Assembly: GCA_007922305.1 (NCBI GenBank)
Contig: ML677334.1
Span: 64,393,142 to 64,457,141, forward strand
Source of the DNA: Dermatemys mawii
Lineage: Eukaryota > Chordata > Testudines > Dermatemydidae
Direction of reading: 5' to 3'
Length of the DNA stretch: 64,000 nt
This document shows, in pieces, positions 11,201 through 26,200 of the stretch. Under the pieces are notes generated by a model, which had not been told where the DNA came from, did not search any database, and saw only the letters and a program-made list of their open reading frames with translations. A program made the position numbers and the translations under genes. Position 1 is the stretch's first letter. Every line of letters starts with the position of its first letter.

Positions 11201-14200
11201 TGGCATCACAGAGACTTGGTGGGATAAATCTCATGACTGTACTGATATAGAGGGGTACCGCTTATTAAGGAAGGACAGACAGGGGGAAACGAGTGGATAT
11301 GTTGAATTATATATCAAGAATATGTACACTTGTTCTGAGATCCAGAAGAAGATGAAAGACAAAGCAATTGAAAGTCTGGATGAAGATAAAAGCGGAAAAA
11401 ACAAGGACAGTGCCATTAGAAGGGGTCTATTAGAAACCATAATTTGGGAGGAGGAGGTGAATGAGGCATTTCTAGAACAAATAACAAAAATATCCAAAAC
11501 ACGAAACCCGGTATTCTTCTTCTTAGTCTATGCACAATATGTTTCAGATGGCATGTGACCACTGGTTGGATCATTAGCTTCCCTGGCCCAGGCCAAGTAA
11601 CTGACAGGGAGTGTGACATGAACGCTGAATAACGGCGAACTTTAACTACCCAGACATCTATTTGAAAAGAAATATGGCAAAACACATAGTGTCCAGTAAA
11701 GTTATTGGAATTTACTAGGGACAACTTTTTCTTTGTTTGTAAAGGAAGTAACTAGGGGAAGGGGGAAGGGAGGGAAGAGTGGGAAGCAGCCATTTTATAC
11801 TTGTTTCTGACTATCAGGGAGAAATTGATTGTGAATTCATTGAAGGCAGTTTGGTGAAAGTGATGATGAAACAATAGATTTCATTATTCTGAGAAAAAGG
11901 AGGAGTGAGAGCATCAGAAATAAGGATAATTGACTTAAAAAAACAGACTCTAATGAACTCAGAGAACTGGTAGATTCCATGGGAAGAAAATCCAAGTGAC
12001 AGAGTGACAAAGAGTCTTGTCACACCTTATAGATTAACAGATGTACTACAGCATAACCTTTTGTGGGTGAATACCCACTTTGTCGGAAGCATGCAGTGGA
12101 GAAGTGAAAGAGTTGTTCAGGAGAGCTGGCAGTTTCTCAAAAAGGCAGTATTAAAGGCACAACAGCAAATGATCCTGATGCTAAGAAAAGCAAGAAGAAT
12201 ACTAATAGGCCAATATTGCTGGATGACGAGCTCTTTAACAAATTGAAAATTAAATAGAAATCCCACAGAAAGTGAAAACAAATTGCCAAGGTTGAATACA
12301 AAACAATAGTGTAAGTATGAAGGGACAAAAGCAGAAAGGCTAAGGAACAAAATGTGTTACAGCTAGCAAGGGACATGAAAGGCAGTAACAAGAGGTTCTA
12401 TAAATACATTAGGAGCAAGAGAAAGATGAAGGAAAGGGTAGATCCTCTACTTAGCAGGGAAGGAGAGCTAATAACTGATGACACCAAGAAGGCCGGAATG
12501 CTTAATCCCTATTTTGCTTCGGTCTTCACTAAATATGTTATTTGTGACCAGATGCTTAACAACAAGGCTGCACAATCACAAGCCAAAATAGGACAAGAAC
12601 AGATTAAAGAATGTTTAGATATGTTAAATGTATTTAAATTGACAGGACTTGAAGAAATTCACCTTGGATTGTACAGGAAGCTCCTGAAACAATCTCAGAG
12701 CCATTAGCTATTATCTTTGAGAACACATGGAGGATGTGTGAGGTCCCAGAGAACAGCAGAAGGGCAAACATGATATATATATTTAAAAATGGGAACAAAG
12801 AGGATCTGGGGAGTTACAAGCCAGTCAACCTGACGTTGATATCTGGAAAGATACTGGCACAAATTATTAAATGATCAGTTCATGAGCACCTAGAGGATAA
12901 TAGTGTCATAAGAAATAGCCAGCCAGATTTGTCAAGTACAAATCATGCCAAACCAACCTAACTTTCTTCTTTGATGGGCTTATTGTACTAGTGGATGAAA
13001 GGAAACAGTACATGTGATATATCTTAATTTTAGTAGAAATTTTGACACAGTCCCACGTGATGTTCTGATAAGCAAACTAGGGAAATGTGGTTTAAATGAA
13101 ATTACTATAAAGGGTACAAAACTGGTTGAAAGATCCTGCATTGGAACAATTCCTGCGTGAATTTCTGCCTCCCTAAAGGTTATAAGAATTTGCAACAACA
13201 TAGCCTGGAGGTGAGCCTCAACTACAAAAAAGAATTAGATAAGTTCATGGAGGATAGGTCCATCAATAGCTGTTAGCCAAGATAGCCAAGGACACAACCC
13301 CTTCCTTTGGGTGTCCCTAAACCTCTGATTGCCAGAAACTAGGACTGGATGATGGGATGGATCACTTGATAATTGCCCTCTTCTGTTCATTCTCTCTGAA
13401 GCATCTGCACTGGCCACTGTCAGGAGACAGGCTACTGGGCTAGATGGAGCATTGATGACATTCCAGTCATTTAGTTTAAAAATGAACAGTATGGGGTTAT
13501 TTTTTTTCCAAACAAAGCAGAGCAGCTAACTGCTCTGGACTCCAGCTCTGGGGTACTCCCCCAGGGCTACCCATAGGTAGTCTCCAGGCGTTGGGGAATG
13601 TTCAGGCATTGGGGAATCCCTGCTGTGAAATGGAGAGCCTAGAAACCACAAGAGCCCTGTCTCAAGCTGGGACCTAGCAGTGCCAAGCTCCTAGCTATGG
13701 TGCAGGGTATCTAGAAGCCTGAAAAGTCCCATCTCAAACCACCTAGCCAGGATTCCCAGAGTTTCCAGGCCCATCTGCATTGCCAGGAGCATATACATTG
13801 AGAACTTCTGCTAGGTTGCCACCTCTGAAGGTCAAAAAATGAGGACATGGGGGGGGGGGGGAAATTAGGACTAGCAGGGAGGGTAGTGGGGCTCAGTGCT
13901 GATTGTTCTCTACACATCCTGCATGTTCTACCATTTAAAACGGCAACACATTGAGGGGAGAGCAGTGAGCCATCAATGGATGCAGCACATGCAGGCCTGG
14001 CCTCTCTTTCCCCCTCTGAGCCATCGATGAGTCAGCTATTCTCACCTCCCACCATCAACTCAGGCCTGAGGAGAATATCTGAGTCTCCTCATCCCTGACC
14101 TCCTCAGAGGCAGAGCCCTACCCCAACCACCCCACTTTGAGGTGGGACATGCTTCCTCCTACTCCCAGGGCACAGACTCAACAAACCAAGGGTGATCACT

Positions 14201-17200
14201 TGTGTATGTGGGGGAAGGGGCGGGGAGAGGTTGACAAAAATGGAAATTTTAATATCTCGAGAAGATTTACAGGTTTCCTGAGAAGGCTTCCTTAAAAAAA
14301 AAAAATAGAGGATAATCATGGGAAAACCTAGACAGGAGGTAACCCTGCCTGCTAGAGTTTTGTCAGAAAATTCAGTTCTAGTGACAGCTATAAAGAGAGC
14401 AAGAAGTTTTCTGAAAAGGGAGGATTAGGTCAGATGTGTCCTTGGAAGACATGGAATCAAGAGGAGCACAGGGAGAAATTACAGAAATTTTGATGGCAAA
14501 CCAGAGCAATGTTAGATGGAAAAAAAGAAGGGAATTCATCTAACTTGGCTGACCAAAGAGCAATGCTGGGCAAGCTGGGTGGGAGGAAAAGAGAATGGTT
14601 TGAAAGATGCAGCAAGGATTCACCTTTAGAAATGAAGATCAAGGCACAGTCTTCTGTAAAATGCAAAGGAATTAAATGAGCTACTGGTAACAAATTTCTA
14701 TTATTACTCCATGGTAAAATAAGTTAAACCAATTGAATTAAACTGCAGAAAGTAAGGCTAGTTTATATTTATCTAAGTAATTATCTTTCTAGCTAACTGA
14801 TCTCACTGGTTTAATGGGTTAAATGAGTGGGAAATTGTCCTTTTGCCTAGCTAAAACTGAATCTAAATCAGGCAAGCTAATTTAAATAAAATGATTTTGG
14901 TTTTCATCAATTACACTTCAAATGAAGTGTATAATACAGACCTGAATGTCTTTAAACAGATTAAAAAATAAAATAACAAAAAAAGAAGGATAATGGCATA
15001 AGACAAAAGTATATTCTTGCTAATGCTGAGGAAGCGGGTAATTTAATGCATTATGATGATAATTCATTGATTAACAATGGGTGATTGTGACCACTGTTGT
15101 CTAATGACTATGAATTATTGTCCCAAAGAATAAAGCTAATGATAGGTCTCCTTCTGAAAAGAGTTATCAGTGAAGGAACATTAATATTACCAGCACAGGC
15201 TAGTTTCTGAAAGTTATGGGTCATATACACTGACAAAAAATATTTTTTGCAGTTTCAAGACAAAATTAAATTTTAAAATGATTTAATGCTCCCAATAAAA
15301 GTTATTTAAATGTTCATCTCAGTAACTACTATTTTAGGCTTCTTATGAGGGCTATAGTTTGTCATGGTAACTGTTTGGAGAAGATCAAGGATAGTCAAGG
15401 TAAAAATATCAAAAGTCCTAAAAACTGTGGTAGGAATAACAACTGATGTTTCCTCTTTCTGAGTCCATTGTAGTGAATAATCCCTCACTTGCAGGAGCAT
15501 GGATTAGCTGGGCTATAACTATCTTTTTTTAAATCATCTCTCCCTTTGGTGTTTTCTTGTCTTCCTGTGTTACCCAGCCTGGTGGTGCAGTGGTTGGCAA
15601 CAAGTAAAATTATAGCATCTGTTTCTGCTATCCGTCTGTTTTTTTAATGACACCCACACACATGCCCATATATCCACCCTCCCACTCACATTCTCTCACA
15701 GAACACATTCATTCTCTTGCTCACATAATTTATTCATCCCATCATGCACTTGTGCAGCTGCCATTTAGTTTTTGTTTACTAGTAGCTGTAGCAATATTTT
15801 AACAGATGTCCATTTACACTGAAAGAGCACATCTCTTCTCATTTGCCTGCATGAACAGCCTTAGTTACACCTTCTGCAGTCTGTGTCATCTTTCATTTGC
15901 ACAGTCATAAAAAAATCACTGTTTCTGTCTGGTGTTGTTATAATATGGCTTCTTCTACTTTCTGGAAGCTAAGAAGACTTAGGGTCTACAAGGCTTTGAA
16001 ACATTTTAAGAATAAAAGGCCTCATTTAAGATAAATTTCTGTTTAATTCGTACATTCTAGTTACTGGCCTCTGTCACTTCCTCAGCTTCCACAAAACTGG
16101 GTGACAGGGCAAAAAAATGGCAGATGAAATTTAATGTTCATAAATGCAAATTGGAAAACATAATTCTAACTATACATATACAACAATGGGGTCCAAATTA
16201 GCTGTTACCACTCAAGAAAGGGATCTTGGAGTCATTGTGGATAGTTCTCTGAAATCATCCACTCAATGTGCAGCGGCAGTCAAAAAAGCAAACAGAATGT
16301 TGGGACTCATTAAGAAAGGGATAGATAATAAGACAGAAAATATCATATTGCCTCTATATAAATCCATGGTTTGCCCACAGCTTGAAAGCTGCATGCAGAT
16401 GTGATCGCCCCATCTCAAAAAAGAATTGGAAAAGATTCAGATAAGGGCAACAAAAATGATTAAGGGTATAGAATGGCTTATGCGTGAGGAAAGATTAATA
16501 AGACTGTGTCTTTTCAGCTTGGAAAAGAGGTGACTAAGGGGGGATATGATAAAGGTCTATAAAATCATGAGTAGTCCAGAGAACGTAAATAAGGAAGTGG
16601 TATTTTCTCCTCATAATACAAGAACAAGAGGCCACCAAATGAAATTAATAGGTAGCAGGTTTAAAACAAACACAAGAAAATATTTTTTCATGCAACGCAC
16701 TGGTAAACCTCTGGTAAACCTCTGGTGTTGTGAAGGCCAATACTATAACAGGGTTCAAAAGGGAACTAGACAGATTCATGGAAGATAGGCCCATCTATGG
16801 CTATTAGGAATGGTGTCCCTAGACTCTGTTTGCCAGAAACTGGGATTGGGTGACAGACCATGGATCACTTGATGATAACCTGTCTGTTCATTGCCTTTGG
16901 GGCACCTGCCATTGACCACTGTCAGAGGACAGGATACTGGGTTTGATGGACCTTTGGAATGACTCAGGATGGCCGTTCTTATGTTTTTCCCTCTTTCTCT
17001 CCACCCAAGAGAGGAGAACCACAGAGCGAGGGTCGCTAGTGATAGATTCTCTGTTCCTCACCACCCAGGGGATGGACTCTCTAGGTAGGGACTGGGAAAA
17101 TATACATGTGTGAGGATACAAATATTTCCTTTATAATAAGACCTCCGAATGTCAACATTGGCCTTTATGCATATCAGTCTCATCCTCCGTCCTTCTGTTG

Positions 17201-20200
17201 GGCCACCAGCAAAACTGAATGATTTAATATCAAAATGAATCCATTTTACCTAATACAACCTTGGTAAATATATTTTAAGAATAACTCATGTTATTAATTA
17301 TGTGAATTCACTGTGACTTGTTTTCCTATCAGGTTAATAGCTTCAGTGTGAGAGCTGTAGATCTTGGAATGTTAATCAAAGTTCTAGTTGAACACAATAA
17401 TATGGGTTATGGAGCTGGATGGTTCCTGGACCAAATCACCATCCAAGAATCAGACAAGAGTGACTGCCAATATGTATTCTCATGCCAGCAATGGCTAGAC
17501 AGCGGAGTTGGTGATGGACGGATGGAACGAGAGCTGAGACTTCTTGGAAAAGTGAGAAATGAGAGGTTGGCAGGAAATATTCAGGGTGAGATGCAAAATC
17601 ATCAAAACACATTGAAGCTTCTAATTTTATTATATTTTATGTTTATTTTCCCAGGATGGGTCAATTGAGACTTAATATCTAATACAACTTTATTCTGAAT
17701 AACTTCTTTTCTACAAACTGTATCCCCAGCACTATACAAAGCTGGTAAATACAGTTATAATGTTAAAAGGAAAAAATAATAGCACAAAGAGGGAGATTAA
17801 GAAGTGTATGCTATTCAGCAAATATGTTTTCAGATGAAATTTGAAAATAGATGTTGAGTTAATGAGGCAGAAAGAAAGTAGGCTGTTCCATATGTCAGGA
17901 AATGCAGAGCAGAAGGCTCTTGCAACACTCTTATGTGAAGAGACATGAAACATTTCTTTCAGAATATAGTGTTTTTACCATACATGTAAATATTTGCCAT
18001 TGGGTTTGTTCTTGTTTATATTTTGTTTGTTCTTGTCTTGTATTTTCATTTGAAAGGTCTGTCTGTGGTACTGATTCTCAATGGTATTTAGCTTAGTGGT
18101 CAATGGAACCCAGAATTCTATTCAGAATTTGAAATGAACAGAAGACACAACTTCAGAAACAATTTGGACACTGAAAACATTTTAAGCCTTTAACCCTTTG
18201 TCACTGTACCACTGTACCTGGCTCTCTCCCATAATCTCTTTTGGAAGGGAGTAAAATATTGATCTGCATCCATTTATGGCATCTGACACACAAATGACAG
18301 ACAAGACTCCATGCCCAGACCTCACCAATCTGCACATCAGAAATTGCATTCAAAAACTGCAATATTTAATTAGAACTTCACTTACATTATACACACATTA
18401 TGACCTATGGATGTTCCATTTTATGCTCTGAGTATTTTGTGTACGTTAGCTATGTTTGTTTTAGGCCCAGGAAGCAAAATGTACATCCTTCAGTCTAAGC
18501 TGCATGTTCTTGGTACAGTAGGCGGATTTCTCTTATAATTTAAGGGAACATTGGAACATCAGAGAAATGTTGCTGCAGCAACAGAAGCTCAGAATAGCTT
18601 GGAAACATGGGTGTAGGACCAGCAATTACAAACACTGACCTCCTAAACCTCAGTGAATTCATCAATATATAGTTGCCATTTTTAAGACCTGCCTTCTTGC
18701 CCTCAGAATGTAACATTATCCCCCCAAATCCAGATTGAGAATTACCAATAGCTCCCAAGGTCCATGACAAGTAACATTCAGTATTTTAAAAACCATAAGG
18801 TCTAAAAACAACATTCCATGTTGCCAGTGCAGATGTAGAAAATTCTGATTTAACTTTCATTCACTTTTCATTGCTATCTTTGATTTAACTTATTTGTATC
18901 TTTGATAAAGTTGGCTGTATCAGCCTTCAAATCACAACATCTTAATTTATAGAAAAGCTACTTTAGATCATTTTAAGAATGTATTAAAGTTAATTTTCTC
19001 TTTCACTGAAGTCTGTATATTTGAACTCGCAGGAGCCATTCCTCGGGAGCTATAACTGATCTAGCTCCATTTACGTCTATAAACATATATAGATATAGAT
19101 ATAGTCAAGGAACCATTGATGTTAATAGAACTATGATAAGTTACACCAGCTCAGGATTTATCCTATTGTGTTAAGACTGTCAAGTCTGGCTTTCAGGGAA
19201 ATTCTGAGTATAAAAACAGGAAGTCATTGACTGAATTATTTTCAGCAAAATATCTTTTATTTTATAATAAAAAATATTTTAAATAGTTCAATCCATACTC
19301 TAGCTCACTGGGGCATATAAAGAGCCAAATTTAAAAAGTACTTGAATCATACTCAGTAGTGGGTCATCCCAGGTGACCAAAAAGCTCTTCAAAAGTGAAG
19401 TTTATTGTCACAGAAATTGTGGCCATGCCAAACATACAGACTTAGGCCCTGACCTGTCAATGCATTCGACTCGCATGTGGTATCCCACTGATGTCAGTGA
19501 GACTCCCCATAGGAATGCAGTTTGGGGGCTTAATTACAAAAAATAAAAAAAGTTAATTTGAACTCAATCAAAACGGTGGTGTCTCATATTAGAGTAAAAT
19601 TTTAGTGATAACTTTGAACATATGGTGTCTCATCCTGCATTCCCTCTGCACCCAAAACTGATGTTGATTGCAGTGGGAGTTTTGAGTGTGTAAGGCTTTC
19701 CTTTGGTTTGAAAAGTAATTACTATTCCTTTTCAATATCCACTGAAATCTTCCAGTTCTTTTATATTTCTTGTTTCAGCTGCTGTTTTGAGTGTTTTCTG
19801 TGACCTCAAAAAGTACATGCTCAAGTACATCATTATTTAGGACAGCACTTATGCTTAACTTTATGTTATACACATGCTTATATGCTGTCCTGAATATAGA
19901 TGATTTCCTGAATAGGGGCCATAATTAAGACTCTCAATATGAACAACACATCTGTTAAAATCTGATTAATGGCACTCCAAAAGACAATGATTTCTTCAGA
20001 TTGGAGAATAACTAATATGACCACCTTGTAGAAGAACGACTTGATATGCTGTGGTGACCTAAATAAAAATATCAAATGTGGAGCCTAGGGGTGTTTCTCA
20101 GTGGCCTCTGGTGAATGAACATACCTATCAAATGTCAAGAGTCTGGTTGAAGTGGGTACTTGAACAGTTGAAATCCAGTGAAAAAGATTGATAATTGATA

Positions 20201-23200
20201 GCCTCTGGTAGAAAGGTCAAAGCTCTAATCTAGTATTTGTGTGTGTGCTCACTGGACGATTATGAATGAGTTTAACAAATTTCAAGATTCTGGTTCAGTG
20301 GGAAAATAAAAGTCAATTGTTAATCATTCACTCATCCATGGTGTTACAAGCATCTGTAGTATATTGGATATTAAGTACAATTAATGAATTAATTATTTTT
20401 TACTGAATTGTTTCACTAGGGACATGGGATGTCATTGTTACAACTAGCGATGCTTCAAACGTGAGCCCTAAAATGTCTTTAACTATTTGTGGTGAAAAAG
20501 GGACAAGTATTCCAGTCTTATTTCCCAAAGGATCCCTTAAAAAGGCTGAGATTTGTCAGACATCAGTGGAACTAGATAAGAAATTCACCTCTATATGCAA
20601 AGTTCGCTTGGAAATAGAAGATGCCAGAAATGGAGAGATCTGGCATTGTCGTGAGGTAAAAACCACTAAAGCAAGCCAGATCTTTTTCTTTTATTTTATT
20701 TTTAAGTGCCCTTTTTTTCATAATCTACAGTTGTTATTTCCAGAAGCAGCTTCCAGTTACATTCAAAAATACATAACATTTCTTATTTACCAAGTAAGTA
20801 GATCTGCTAAAAGTGTTGGTGCAGTGATTTCACAATGTGCTCAAAACATTTTTATTAGAATATGTTTGAACAACTAAAATTCTGTAAACTTAAGTTGGAT
20901 TTCTGGAGGACAGCTAACAGCAGTGCCGAAGACTATAGCTTTTCCAGTGCTATCTTTTCATAACTATTGCCGCTGGCATAAATGTTAGTGTTTACATAAT
21001 TCCAAATTGGCTATTACACGTTATGGATCTATGATCCAAGACCACTAATGACTTGAGACACTGGAAATGCCTTTTGACAGAAATATCTGCCATTAAAGTT
21101 GGCATCCTAGAAAAAGAAATGAATAGCAAAAGTGACAATCTTTCCTCTGATGTCTAAGATGCTGAAGCTAAAAACCTCACATCACATCAAAATTGCTGTG
21201 ACACTGCACAGAAAAGATACTTATCAATTCTAGTGGGCAAAATAAAAGGAAATGTATAAGAAAGAATCCCTCCACCTTCAGTTTTCATTGTACCTTAGTT
21301 CCTGAATATTTGTGTTTCATTTTCATTACAAAATAAAGTGGGAAAATGTTAATTCTCAGTCTAAATATTTGATGTTAATGCAAATGCAGGATGAAGCACC
21401 TGACATTTATCTGCTAGGCCAGTTGTTAATTTTATCTTCTTTTCCATATGAAATATTCATCTAGTAAGTCTGTTGATAAAGTTATAACTGCCTTTGGAAG
21501 ATTATAAAGCACGGTGGATCACAATGGAAATTTGGGCATTGAGGATAGAAACTTGGTAATTACAAACAGTGATATCCATTAGCATGCTTTACTTCCTTAA
21601 GTCATGGCAGTGACTCAAAGCTCAGTTAGAAGAAGATCACTACCATTTATATGGATAATGAGAACATCCAGTTACATTAGGTAGAATTAAAAATACAAAA
21701 GGCATGAGCAAAGTGCTAGCTGTCTGGGACTGGAAAGGATTTCCTTTTCCTTAGTGGTGGATTTTGCCATCATAGACCCATTGCAGGAATGCTTGAATCT
21801 TCATGTGAGGCATCTCGTAGTGGCTACTATGAAAGACAGGATACTAGTCTAGTTCAACTACTGATCTTATCCAGTATGATAGTTCCTGTGTTCCTATTGC
21901 TATTTATTTAAATTATATAAGAGTGGACTTCACAGTCTAGGGGTGTTGCCCTCACAATACAGGGAAATGTCAGGAACTTCATTCTGCTGTTTAACATTAG
22001 GACTAAGAATTAAAATCTCCTCATCATTGCTGTATTTAAAAGCACTGAAAAATCATTTTGTTTATGTTTTTGAATAAACTATCTCACATCACTCTAACAC
22101 AATATACAGTACAAAAAATAACTATAATAGATGCCTCATTTCTGGAGAATGTATTAGCCAAAATACAAGAATAGTTTTTATTCCTCCCACTTCTTGAAGA
22201 AGGAAAACACATTAAGTGAGGTCTGACTTTCAAGAAACTTTGCAGACATATGGACCTCAGTATGAAAGAGAGAATTCTCTTTAGTTTAACTCTATACCAG
22301 ATCCTACATATCATTTTTTAATTTTTTCAGTGTTTCTATCACATCATGGAAAATATAGGAGCCCTTTGAAGGCCTACATAATGATGGCACATACCTATGA
22401 TTTTTGCTAACCAAAGACATTGAGCTTAGTGGGTGAAGTATTTGGTCTTTTTTTTCCCCAAAGGTAGTGAGATAGATAATATAGAAATGAAAGATTAGAC
22501 CATTTTTTTCATCTCCTAGTCAAAACACAATTATATATTTTCAAGTGCTTTTTCCAGTCTAGCTTTAAAGACTCAGTGGAACTTCTGTTACTTACCATAG
22601 GTGGCTATTCCACAATATGATAGCCCTCATTGTTAAAGATTGTTTCTAAAATTCAGTCTACAGTATTCTTTGTTTGCTATCATCCTTCTATTTTTTTTAT
22701 ACAATAATTCAGAGATTCAATACATTAATTAACACATTCTTAAGATCATGTAATTCAGATGGTACTGATGTGCTAGATTTCTACATTTTCATTTTTTCCC
22801 AGAATTCCCTTAAATCGTTTTTTTTTTTCCCCAACTATAGTTTTGACAGGATCTTAATGATTTTCTAATTGGCTACTTTTCCTTCTTCTGCCTTATTAAA
22901 GACCAGTTTCAAAAGGCCAGTTTAGAATAATAGCAATCATCTTTTTCTCTAATCAGTATCATGCCTCTTTAAGTTACAGATTATATATCTATCACAGTTT
23001 ACATGAGAACCCAAGAACACAGATACTGAGATTGGCTTATTTTCTTTTTGTATGTGCAGGTGAAACTTCAACACAGAAAAAGTAAAGAAATTCTAGAATT
23101 TCCATTTCTTCGGAACTTTGCAGATGCTGAAGGAAGCACAGTAGCTGAACTTCCTGTTCTCACAGCTGGTTTTCATTTTTCAGCAGGTTTGTTACTTGAC

Positions 23201-26200
23201 AAAAACACTGAAGATTTGCTCAAGGATTATGGCTGAGATTTTCAAAGCAATGCAATCAATTTCATCATACCCCTTCAATTCATTTTAATGGGTTAATGTA
23301 GCTAAGTACTCTGCACTGCTTTGAAACTCAGTCCATTTATTTAGTTCATTTTGTTTTCCAAGTATGATTATTTCCAGTTTCTAATACAAAGTGCAGAATC
23401 TGAGCACAGAAAAGATTAAAAATCTTGTGAGTAGCACTTATTTGAGTTCATTTTTATCTTGACAATATTACTTTGTTTCCCTCCCCAAACAACAAAGGAA
23501 ATTCCAAGGGAAATTACTCTTAGTGCTGCAATTTCGGATAAGGAGAAGTTATATAGTACCTCACACAAGATGCATATATGCTCCTAGGAATTTAAGGCCC
23601 TCCTCATTTATGATACAGTTACCAAGTTTCCCCAGAAACTTTCTACTGTGATTTGTGCATCTCTCACCTCAAGACTAGATTTTTGTGATGTGCTTCGCTT
23701 TGAGCCTAAATCCATTCATAAACAGAAGCTAGTGCAGAAAACAGTATCTTAAGTAGGTACCCAGACTTAAGGACATTACCTTAATGCTCCTTCAGCTGCA
23801 TTGACTTCCTATATTTCCTGGGTGGAGCTTAAGGTATTAGTTATAGTATATCAGTCCTAAATGGTCTGTGACCTTCCTGCTTGAGAAATCACCCTTCTCC
23901 CTCAACGCTATAGCCACAGTTAATATCAGTGAAGGCATTCATGCCAGAGCACCCTGGATATAAAACTGAGGAAGCTACTGACAGGACATTCTCTATGAGA
24001 GCCACTTGACTTTAAAATTCTTTCCCCTGAACTCTTGCTCCAATGTAGCACAAATATGTTGATTTTTGAGGGATGCTGCACAGGTCCTTTAAAAAGATGA
24101 GCTGTGTGAGCATCCCTCAATGAGAGGAACATTACCTGAGTGGTAATGTTAGGCAGGAAATGATGTTTTTTCCATAATTTTGATCTCTTTGTGTTCAGGG
24201 GGTCTTATTGGCTCCTGCTATCAGTGGAGTGGTTACTTCTGGTTTTGTCTTTGGGCCAGATCCTCAGCCCTTTTCAAATGCCTTTTGCATTGCCCTGGTG
24301 ACACAAAAGAGAGCACTTAAAGATACATTAACTAAGACAGCCAAAGATTCCTCAGCTGAAGGGGAATGAGGAAGAGTTGGCTAGAGGTTGGAGAACTGGA
24401 CAGGAACATACAGTGTTCCTCCAACTCCTCAGCTGGCAGCACATTCCCTAAGAAATTACTGCAATTTAAAGCAGCCCTGAGGGTGCTCTGGGTTATGCAG
24501 GGGTGCATTTTGACCAATGGCCAAGGTTCAAAGGAAGGGTAAAGGTTTCCTCTTCTCTCACTCCCTAAGCTGTGCTAAGTATGGGTTCAGCAAAGCTCAG
24601 GATGGAGCCTTTTATGTTTAGTTGTGGAACTGAATAATTATTAAAGTCACTTAGAGTTTAGGATGGATGTTTTGTAGGTTTGTTATGCTTCTAAATAAAT
24701 AAGTAAATCAAAAGCTTGTTTTTCCCAAGGGTGTTGTGTTTGCTATTTTAGAGTGATCTGTGTTGATCTGTTTATTACCTTTTATTCTCATTCTGTCTGC
24801 AACTCAAAATTGTTAATTTTAATTATATTGGGTTTTTATTTTACTTACAGTGTATTTTTTGTAAATGATACCAATTTGCCCAGCACTTTGATCAATTTGG
24901 CCAGGAATGCTCCAGAAATAAAAGTATAATAATAATATAGTAAATTAAATATATGTCTTAAATGTCCAAGCTTCAATACTTCTTTCTTTTCCCTCCCCAC
25001 GACAGTAAAAGAATATGTTCTGTACATTACTACTGCTGCGTCCCTGGAGTCAGGAACAGATGCAGAGGTGTATGTCACTCTGCGAGGGCTCTTGGGAGAT
25101 ACGGGAAGAAGAAAATTGACAAGGAAAGGAGAGGATCTCTTTACCAAGGGAAAGGTGTGGTTATCATTTCTAAAGGATGTATTGCTCTTCTAGGGCCTGA
25201 TCTAATTCTGATGGACTTGACTGAGAGTTGGATAGGGCTTCTGGTTTATGGCCTGTGATGTCTTGTGGCTTTTAAAATGTGTGGGCACAGGCACACACAG
25301 ATATAAATATTACACACAATAGAAGTCCATTAAAATATTATTAAGATTGCAAAGTCAAGTACTCAAAAATTAGGAAATACCAGAATTAAGGGTACCTGTG
25401 GAACCTTAATTTGGCTGCTTGTGCATATGTATTATGATACAGATTGTATTACATGCCAGTCAGTCTCACGGATATTTGCTGACAGAAGACGAATGGTGAG
25501 ACTCAGAAATCATGTGTTCCACTCCAGACTCTGGAAGGAAACATGCTTTTGGGGTCAAGACACTTCTGCCCCACTCCCAGCCAACTGGGCACATTTTGTC
25601 CATTCCCTGTAAATGTGACCTCTTCTGTCCCATCCCCTCTAACTTGTTCCTGTTCCAATCCTGTCTCTTTCCCATCCTTTGCTCCTCATCCCAGTTCCAT
25701 TCTCCTCACCTGGCCAGCCCCAGTCTCCACTCCTCAGACTTTTCATCCCAGTCCTAGTCTCACTGTACATACTCACTGCGCAAGGCGTAGTCTTCTCTCT
25801 TAATTCCTTATGCCCAGTCTCATTGTCCAGCCAGTTGCAGCCCCCCTTCTGCCTCCTCATCAAATCTGCCCTTCTCCCCAACTCTAACCTCCAGTCGCCC
25901 ACTCCTACATCTGCATTCCCCATCCCCACTGGTGCTCCCAGTCCCAATTTCCCTTCCTGAGTTTCTCATCCAATCTCAGTGTCATCATCCTCTAGTTCCA
26001 AGTCCCAGTCTCTTTGCCCAGCCAGTCCCAGTTCCTCCAGCATCCTGGTCCTCATCAGATAGGTCTGTCCTCCCCCTACCTCTTCCCTATACTTTCTTAG
26101 TGGTCAGTGCCAGTCTCCTTTTCCAGCAGTCCCAGTCTCCTGCCCTGACTTCCAGCTCCACTGTCCTTGCTCAACCAGTCCCAGCCTGATTCTCTGTCCC

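Noticed and set aside
11169..12707. Open frames with endonuclease-like motifs as a host gene
   Set aside because: They are pieces of a decayed CR1 LINE with broken frames.
12354..12707. 117-codon open frame
   Set aside because: It contains PYFASVFTKY and related CR1 inter-domain and reverse transcriptase text.
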